Source: Solen grandis (Eukaryota > Mollusca > Bivalvia > Adapedonta > Solenidae). Taken from it: a DNA stretch of 64,000 nt. Positions 56,238-64,000 of the stretch are shown one piece after another; the first letter of the stretch is position 1, and each line of letters begins with the position of its first letter. The position numbers and the translations under genes are program-made. The stretch covers positions 40,358,766 to 40,422,765 of the forward strand of contig CM037785.1 of the NCBI GenBank assembly GCA_021229015.1, in the 5' to 3' direction. The notes under the pieces are model-generated. The model worked only from the letters and a program-made list of their open reading frames with translations, had not been told where the DNA came from and did not search any database.

Positions 56238-58479
56238 TATGGAGGCTGTTCGTTGCCAAAAATCCAGCCTTGTAATCATGACAATTTATACTTCGGTTCA
56301 ACTAAACAGATTTGTAAAAGTATAAAAGTTTATCCGAGAGGTACATATTATGCTCGTATTGTGCGTTTTGATTATCTCGATTTAACTAGTAACGTTTTTT
56401 ACTTCTAGAATGTAATTTGGTAACATGCAGCTAAGACAAAATGCAAATAATATTTATATTTTTTCAAACTCAAATTTACGAAATGTACAACGACATACAC
56501 GACACCTTTAACGCCGTACATCACGACGTTCGAGAATGGAGCCGCATCAGATAACACTCTCAGGTTTACAACTGCATACTTGACTTTTGCATTTCTACGC
56601 GATTAACATTTGTAGACGATTTTGCAACTTCCATATATGGCAGTATCACGGAAATAGGCGGAGATTTAAAGGCGGAGCCAAATTTCACGAGCGGAAAATA
56701 AAGAGAGGTAACTCTTATACCATGATAAATCGGTAAATACAGAAAGATTTCGTATTTACCCGAGTCTGAAAATGATACTTTGTAGATACAATAATTTTAT
56801 ATACAACAATTGTTAATCATTATACTTACCTTTGGACTCTTTTAATATATACATGGTAAAATGAAAACGAAAAAACAATATGGTTGAAAAAATGTTATGT
56901 AGATCTATGAAAGGGAAGTTGCTATGTACAGACATTTAAGCTTCATAATTTTGGTTTTAATTTTACTAACGTTATAAGTGAATATTAAGAATTGAAAGCA
57001 TTATATTAGAAACTGCATAGATTTTTTTTCTTTTTTTTCTTATCCAGTCATACCTAGTATTAAGGTTATATTTGTGATATAGTACTGTAATTAAATGTTA
57101 CTTAATATTACTGGGAAAGGCAGCAGCCAGAATTTGGTCTGTAAAAATTATTGTATAGATCTATCTGTAGCAAATCTTCCATCTGTTTTGCATAAAAAAT
57201 CTTGATTTATAGTCAAGCAGTAATTTTTACTGTCTGGAAAAAAACCCATTAAGAGTTGGATTAAGACACAGACAGTTGATGGCATGTAACTTTGTGTATT
57301 TTCTTAAAGAAATTAATCAATCTGCAGGTATGTATATGAACAAACACAGAGATTCAAAATAATATTGGAAGTCAGACACTTTATTTTTGCATTTAAAACA
57401 TTAATATACTAGGTGACAAGCAAAGGATCAATCTTTATTAAAGCAGGAGATATCTTATATCTTTATAGAACATCTCCTGATTAAAGACATAATGAATACT
57501 TCAACTTGAACTTTATACTGCCAATAGTCAATATTTACTACTTAAGGCACCTTAATTTTGGATGTGTTCTTGAATTGTTATTCAAAAAATTGAGTCCGGT
57601 ACACCTCAGCTCTGTTTGTGAAAATTATGCATTGTTTTTCTGAAAATTGTGAATAAAAAAATCGACTTTTTTTATGAAAGTGGCATTGAGCGCGAATTCA
57701 CAACACCAGTAATGGCAGTGGCTAGATATCAAAATTTTGAAAAAAGCTCAATTGTGGTGAAGTGGGTTCTCATATCATGTGGCTTTGGTGGCTCGACTAA
57801 AAAACCATCAAAGTTAAAATCCTGGCCAGGGATATAAAAATCTAAATATAAATTTACGCCATGCTGCGCTTATATTGCTGGCTTTACAATGTAGGTGGGG
57901 TATGTTTCAAAAACTAATCTTTTTTATATCTTCTGATGTTGATTCAATACCTGCATACAATGGCACTCATGCAACTGAAACACATGATGCTTAGTAAATA
58001 ATTGGGATACTGTTTAATTCTCATAATGTATTTACCTTGAATGTGTAGACCTACACGCTGCAACACTTCCCTTATTCGTACATGGGAGATAACTGCGTGG
58101 AGATTTGCCAGTCGTTGACGAAAAATACCGAAAGTGAGCGGACAATTACGTTTATTTACGATGATGTAGTGGGCGGGGAAATGGGCGGAGCTTATTTATC
58201 AACATTGCAAACGTGTAAACCTGGATTAAGCTGAGCCGAATCATGATGGTCGGACAATGCAAAGTTGCGAGCGTTAAAGTAAGAAGGCGTTTTGTAGTTT
58301 ATCAAAATTCATTTTGTTGAAATACGTATTTACAATGTTGCATCGGCAAATTCAGTCCAAGAATGCATTTCTGGAGTTCAAATACTAAGAAATTCAAATG
58401 AATTGTGTATTTTGTCGGAAAATAAACTGTTCAACTCAGATCAACGAGGCTGGATTTTTGGCAACGAATAGCCTCCATA
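56238..58479. mobile_element. TIR DNA element of 2242 bp with a 6-bp target-site duplication
   Basis: The ends are inverted copies of about 33 bp. The left end begins TATGGAGGCTGTTCGTTGCC (56238-), and the right end, read in reverse, begins TATGGAGGCTATTCGTTGCC (to 58479), with one mismatch in the whole arm. The 6-bp gttttg flanks both sides (56232-56237 and 58480-58485). The insertion interrupts a SINE that is continuous in the paralogue at 48330-48545. Inside are CG-richer subterminal parts ('gggcggggaaatgggcggagc' near 58170, 'ggcggagatttaaaggcggagcc' near 56660) and AT-rich middle sequence. No transposase frame is seen, so it is non-autonomous. The superfamily is not assigned; a 6-bp target duplication is unusual among common groups. 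Confidence 0.82.
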
Positions 58480-58620
58480 GTTTTGTGCCAAACAGGGAGC
58501 TACCAGTACCTTTTTTTGACGTATGTCGCAGTCGGGTATCAAACCCATGACCTTCCGCTCCTGAGGCGGACGCTCTAACAAGTCGGACATGGTCCGTGCA
58601 CAAATGGGTACCTACGGTAT
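58480..58620 (-). repeat. SINE, right part with tRNA-like head
   Basis: Resumes gttttgtgccaaacagggagctacc and ends with the tRNA-like head (gagcgtccgcctcaggagc; B-box GGTTTGATACCCGAC). Confidence 0.72.
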
Positions 58621-58853
58621 TAAAATACTCTATTTAAACATACCCGCATGAATCAGCCACAATATAGGGGTAAACTTTTAGACCAGCTATATCAAACAGG
58701 TTTGATCCATCTTTGCTGTTTCCGATGCCCACAGAAAGGACACCTAGAGAATCTCTCCTATGAATACCATCACTAGTAATCTTATTATCTTGGTGTTTTA
58801 TTTGTTTTTGCAAATCGCCCCACCAACAGTATATAAGTCAGTTTGGTCACATT

Positions 58854-58980
58854 AAGCTGACACTAGGCCAGTCTGTCCTGGATTTACCATTATATGACGA
58901 GCAAAATCAGGGATCGAACCCGTGATCTCCTGGTAACGGTTGGATGCTCAAATCACTCGGCCACCGGGACATCTTAAAAA
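58854..58980 (-). repeat. Short SINE of the second tRNA-derived type
   Basis: Near-identical to 32335-32480, with a perfect B-box GGTTCGATCCC and A-box ggccgagtgatttgagc. It belongs to the duplicated block shared with 32335-34900. Confidence 0.65.
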
Positions 58981-59103
58981 AAATCCACCCAATTCTACAA
59001 ACTAAGATGGCACACACTTTATTTTCAAAACCTGTACCCTTTCTAAAGGGTAAACTATAAATAACATATATTAAAACCCACATAATGTATGACTGGGTGC
59101 ATG

Positions 59104-59390
59104 TTTGTTTGTTTAACGTTCCATCAATAGTATTTCAGTTATTTGGAGACTGGGGCTACTTGAGACAGATATAGTGCTGCCACACTGCAGTATCACGTCT
59201 TAGACATGTTGCATGATACCACATCCAGTCACATTATCCTGACACTAGGCCAACCATTCATGGAAATACTCTTATATACTGACTGCAATGCAAGGGATCT
59301 ATACCAGTACCATCTTTAACGACTTTGGTATTTTCGGCCGTGGATCGAGCCTACGACCTACCGCTCCAGAACTGGGTGCATATAGGCACA
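59104..59390 (-). repeat. tRNA-derived SINE, diverged copy
   Basis: Paralogue of 32608-32890, with the same 'tttcggccgtggatcgagcc' head. Confidence 0.72.
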
Positions 59391-60005
59391 CAAAACACCT
59401 GGTTACAAATATACAAATAGTTTATTTTCCTGCATGTACCAACTAAGTATACATGTACATCCTGCAGTCATAACAATAAGTAAATCCATACTGACAGCAA
59501 CAGACAAATAAACATCTGTTCTATCAGTATGATTCCACCATTGAATAAAAGCATCCTGTGTACAGACAAAAGCTTGACAGGGCTAGAAATAACCTGATCC
59601 TTATATCTTTGTATATTACAATGTTTATATAAAGTGCTTCATTATATATATGGTGTATGTTGTCTCAAAAGCAATCTGATCTCTGATATGGTTCAATTTC
59701 AAACAAATATATCATATCACAACTAGTAACTTCAAGTATTAACACACATGGCATCTTACTTTGAAACACAATACTAGATTTTTACTGCTGACTGGGTCTC
59801 ATAGAAATAGTTATATATGGTCAATGAACTGTTTCATATTACACCATATTCCTGTAGAATCTTTCTTTGTAATAGAGAGTATCATGAACCTTGATAGTGT
59901 GTACTTATGACATGATCTTATTTCAGTTTGTTTCACAAACAGACCCCTTCTTTTAAAACAATTATCATTACGCAAGGAATGCTTACTTATTATATTTTGA
60001 AAGTT
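59391..60005. repeat. Duplicated non-coding block, copy of 32891-33646
   Basis: Matches the other copies but lacks about 90 bp around 59615 present at 33125-33240. No gene. Confidence 0.8.
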
Positions 60006-60795
60006 TTAAAGCAACTCGTTCACAGATGATCAGTGACTAAGAATCTGTGGGAATTACCTCTGCCAATACCCATCTCTACATCCCTTTACAACATTAAGTG
60101 ATTACTGGGACTCTTATATAACATATACATAGGGTCCCTGGTTATTGTATTTCTCCATTATAGGCAATAGCATTACAAATGGTTTAACCCTTTCCCTCAT
60201 AAGGCTCATATATACTCTTTTTGACGCCCTCAATAGGTATCACATAAAGCCTGATCAGCAGAAAACCACAGTTAAACCTTACCAAATTTAATTACAAAAT
60301 CCTCATTTCCAGACCACTGAGGAGCAGCGAACAGCATAAAACCTGATCAGCCTGCGAGTTACTCGCAGGCTGATCTGGTTTTATGCTGTTCGCATAGGTC
60401 TTTTCATGGTGTCCTCTATGAGGGAAAGGGTTAATTTCTAAATTTAGAATTATAAAACATATACTTAGAATTATGACTGACCACATACATTCTAGCACAG
60501 GCGCTAAATTTACAGACTGAAAACTTAAATAAAATTAATTCAATACCCAGGACTAGTGTAGACACAAAACTGCGGAATGTGTCATGCGATACAGCAAGCA
60601 CCTGCGTTGGGGATACCGTATTCTATATTAAATCAGAACACTCAGAAGTGTGTTAATGAAAAATAGCGGTTTCCCATGAAATGTGACCTACACTTGCCAA
60701 GTTTATTTGTCAAGAAAGAAAAACTTTAATGAGGGAGAGTAGAAAAAAAAAACTTTTCCGATTTCTTCCGATCGACTGTGAACGAGCTGCTTTAA
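60006..60795. mobile_element. Element bounded by 20-bp inverted repeats, hosting a nested MITE
   Basis: TTAAAGCAACTCGTTCACAG at 60006-60025 is the reverse complement of CTGTGAACGAGCTGCTTTAA at 60776-60795, with one mismatch. Both ends carry TTAA, which may be the duplicated target. The left terminus is shared with 33647 and 48931 and the terminal motif with 9045-9057. A smaller TTAA-flanked MITE (60188-60430) is inserted within. No transposase is encoded. Confidence 0.55.
60188..60430. mobile_element. TTAA-flanked hairpin MITE, copy 1
   Basis: Flanked by TTAA (60184-60187, 60431-60434) with termini CCCTTTCCCTCAT and ATGAGGGAAAGGG. Inside, 60327-60359 and 60361-60393 are 33-bp inverted arms with one mismatch and a one-base loop (gcgaacagcataaaacc... 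core). The paralogous positions at 33835 and 49130 lack the insert. TTAA targets and CCC ends fit piggyBac-type MITEs; Kolobok also uses TTAA. Confidence 0.82.
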
Positions 60796-62620
60796 TCAAG
60801 TTCATCATACTAACCCTTTACCATACAGGCACGCCATTTCACACCATAGTAAACCACAGAAAAACCAGTTTAGATTGAAAACATCCTCATTCTGTAATGG
60901 TTTAACAGTGCTATCTCATTGCAAACATTTCACAAAACATCTCAAAATTTCAGAAGTTTGCCTTGAGATGACGACAACCTTATACAAAATCTGATTTGGA
61001 CATATTTTGGTCTCTATGGTCATTATCTTCTAAACTCTTGTACGGTACAGAAATAGATAATGCTGAACATGCTTTGAATACTGATTTATTGACTTTAGGT
61101 GTATCTGCCGTGTCCTTTCAAAACCTTAAAAGTGCAACTCAAATATTAAAATTAGCTTAAGCAGCATTTTCATTAACTCTTATATGAAATCATTGGGGAA
61201 AAGAATATTAATTGCAGTAGTACTTATATAGGTGCATGGGCGGACTCCATTTTTTTTGAAGATTTTTGTAAAGGCCTCCACCTTAAAAAAAAAAACCTAA
61301 AGCATATCACTAAATCATGTCAACCAAAGCAACATTTTGTGACATACCTGTTTTTTGTTGTTGTTGTTTTTGTTTTTTTCAACTATGTGTAACTTGGTGT
61401 CAACCTAACAAAAATATTGATGATTTTGAATTCTAGACATAGGGTAATCAAAACAAATTTACAAAAAATCAAAGAACACACAAAATGAAAGCCTTTACCT
61501 CATGAATATTCATGTAAAATGTAGATCTTCATGAATACTAATTTTATACTAAACTTTAAATGGTGTATGAACAATGGATTGTTATCTGTTGTGCAGACTG
61601 TGTAGAATATTAAGCTACAATATTTTATGACAAACACATAGGACCCTGATCTGACAGTTCCTGCATGCTGTCTGATCTAGGTTTGTTCTGGTGCCAAGGT
61701 ATCAAAACATATCTATACAAGGTAAAGGGTTAAAATTCTGGTCTCATAAGACGGCAAACTGACTGTAGATATCTGATAATCATTTGATTATTTCAAAAAA
61801 ACTGAATAAACATGGGTAAAAAGAATGTAGGAGTATTCCAAGTAAAGCAAACACTAACTTCAGAACACACATTGACACATATATCTCAAAAGTTAAATAA
61901 CAAAAATAAATTCTAATGTCTGTGTACAATAAAAGTAATATCTGTAAAAGATTCTCTGCGTAACAAAATTAAATTAAAATCTGTGATATGCAAAAAGTTT
62001 AATATAAAAAAAGCCCAAAGCAAAATTAAAGCTTCAATTAAAATGTTTAAAGAATTAAATATAACAAAAGCAATGTCATCAGTTTTCTACATTTACCTGA
62101 AGGAGATTTAACTCAAGGTACCAGTAATTTAAAATCAAGATTTCCATCATTAAATTCATACTAACATTCAGAAGTATTTCCTAAGGTAAACTGGATATCT
62201 TAACAAACCCTAGTAAAACCCATTTTAGGAATACACAGATGTAATGCAAGTCAATATTCAAAATTCCTTCCATCACTATTTCAACTAATGGAAAATTCAC
62301 AACATTTTCCCAGTCACACTGCAAGACAACACTAACAGCACACACCCTCCCACAATGAAATTAAACAATAACACAATATTCAAAATAGCTTCCTTGACCA
62401 TCCAAGTATATATCACCACACAATGGTGACCTACTAGGTTCAATATACAAATGTAAGAACAATGGCCAGCACATACTTGTACCTAGTACATTAACGTGAT
62501 CAAAGAAGGGTACTGCCATTCTTACCTCATGACATAATAAAAAGTTTCATATATGATATGGGTAGTGGTTTGCCAAATACCAATAAAAGTAAAGCTTGGG
62601 CAGCAGCTATAAAATCCTTT
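60796..62620. other. Gene-free AT-rich interval, partly duplicated
   Basis: 60796-61730 retains diverged similarity to 49540-50100 (for example 'cacgccatttcacaccatagt'). From 61740 to 62620 the sequence is A-rich with no gene, RNA or repeat that could be named. Confidence 0.55.
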
Positions 62621-62624
62621 TTAA

Positions 62625-62858
62625 CCCTTTCCCTCATATAGACTCATTTTGACGCACTCAGTAGGTACAACATAAAGCCTGATCTGCAGAAAACCACAGT
62701 TAAACCTTACCAAATTTAATTACAAAATCCTCATTTCCAGACCACTGAGGAGCAGCGAACAGCATAAAACCTGATCAGCCTGCGAGTTACTCGCAGGCTG
62801 ATCTGGTTTTATGCTGTTCGCATAAGTCTTTTCATGGTTTCCTCTATGAGGGAAAGGG
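62625..62858. mobile_element. TTAA-flanked hairpin MITE, copy 2
   Basis: Second copy in the same orientation, 234 bp, flanked by TTAA (62621-62624, 62859-62862). Its hairpin arms (62755-62787 and 62789-62821) are identical to those of copy 1. The main differences are small indels near the left end, implying recent transposition. Confidence 0.82.
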
Positions 62859-62862
62859 TTAA

Positions 62863-64000
62863 TAGATCTCTGTTATTTGTATGATACAATAAATATATTC
62901 ACACTTTGTACAGTACACCTTAGTTATATTCTCTAATATAAATTAAGTGTGTGTTAGAGAGTACTAAAATATTGCCACAATTTCAAAAAGATACAACATG
63001 TGGAAGTTGTGTATTACAATTACAAAGATTGCACATTTTGACCTCAATCAATATCTGTAGCTTATCCAATAGAAAGGAGAGGAGAAAAATAACTGAAACT
63101 TAGATAAATACATGTACACTTATAACTGACTAGATTCTTCAAGAAGATACACATTTATTAAAATGATTAAAGAATATAAAACATGTGCTGACATTATAAA
63201 ACTATTACTCAAAGTGATTCAAACCCAACCATAGTGCCGACAACTGAGACAGAACATGGTAAAATGATTCCTATATTACCCCTCCCCTTGGAAGGGGTAA
63301 AAATAAAAGAAATACACTATAAAAAAGTAGATAATACACAGCTGTCACAACACAAATTTCCGTGCAGATGCTTATTAAAAATATGAACAATTCTGCATGG
63401 ATAAAAATAGTTTTGTATCATTTTATAATCTTATTCAATGGGAGAACAAGACCCAAAATCTGCATACTATTAACTGTCTACTACAGAAACCTAATTCATA
63501 TAATCAGGTTTAATGCAAGTCATAAGACGGGATTTGCATATAACAAAACATGCAATATGAAGGAGCTTATACACTCTGGACCAAACCTAGACTTGGTATA
63601 GCCACTTAACATGCTGAATTTGGTCAAGTGGTTCTCATCTGATTAACCCTTACCATCTTGAGCAGTCACTTAACATGGCCATGCTAAATGAAATTTAATC
63701 TGACCAAGTATAATAATGCTCTTTTCTCATCTCAAAGTCCATGACCTGACCGGCCGGTCTTGTGTTCCACAGTTCAACCAGTGTAAGTGGCCACCTGCAT
63801 TAAAGCAGTAAATCTATTTTGAACAGCCAGAAACAGCCCGATATAGGATTCCCTATATGGAAATTAATAAAGAATTATACCTACATCCATCAACTACCTG
63901 CACAAGCTTATTTCCTCCTATTCCCTTGACTAGCCCCCATAGACAAGTTGAACTGTACAGGGTTCAAAGGTCATTTTCTTGGAAAAGTGTTAAGCCATTA
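62863..64000. other. Gene-free AT-rich end of the window
   Basis: No recognised coding sequence. A short CCCCT/AGGGG hairpin lies near 63280-63298. An exon of a gene beyond the window cannot be excluded. Confidence 0.5.

Noticed and set aside
56166..56408. An 80-codon frame at the left end of the 2.24-kb TIR element
   Set aside because: It runs across the SINE/element boundary, so it cannot be an ancestral gene of either.

Overview
The window looks like nuclear DNA from a marine bivalve mollusc, probably a heterodont clam; the species is inferred, not proven. Four things support this: AT-rich DNA with very little coding sequence, a cluster of secreted C1q-domain genes (a family strongly expanded in bivalves), tRNA-derived SINEs whose (AAAC)-type tails are common in molluscs, and several tandem-repeat families typical of mollusc genomes.

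Protein-coding content. Eight C1q-domain-containing (C1qDC) loci lie on the minus strand. Four have open reading frames (7888-8628, 19755-20555, 35496-36284, 44249-45049). One is intact except for a 13-bp tandem duplication that shifts its frame (51123-51924). Two are decayed pseudogenes (11340-12136, 30285-30983), and one is a 5' fragment (12474-12641). Intact products have a signal peptide, a coiled-coil stalk with two conserved cysteines, and a C-terminal C1q head of about 131 residues. They are probably secreted oligomeric lectin-like recognition or immune proteins. The only other convincing gene is the last exon of an XK-related (XKR) membrane protein on the plus strand (26052-26731). It carries a caspase-type DLED motif in its tail, and its 3' splice site has been triplicated in tandem.

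Layout. 1-4300: tandem and dispersed repeats, including an array of CRE-type palindromes (TGACGTCA pairs). 4300-7300: foldback elements and tRNA-like remnants. 7300-21100: C1qDC units with SINEs, a Tigger/pogo transposase exon and duplicated non-coding blocks. 21100-25850: no gene, dominated by an array of about 170-bp repeats with an alternating two-unit pattern. 25850-27000: the XKR exon and its 3' flank. 27000-52500: more duplicated C1qDC units, a 100-N gap, a Tigger-type MITE and SINEs. 52500-58620: a 160-bp-type repeat array split by a probable solo LTR, and a SINE split by a 2.24-kb TIR element. 58620-64000: a third copy of a duplicated flank, two TTAA-flanked hairpin MITEs and AT-rich sequence with no recognisable gene.

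How it fits together. The C1qDC loci multiplied as parts of larger duplicated blocks that include flanking SINEs and non-coding DNA. Because the blocks are paralogous, several transposon insertions can be compared with an empty site inside the same window. This gives well-defined element boundaries and target-site duplications, and a relative order of events. All similarity statements come from reading the sequence by eye; no alignment or database search was run.
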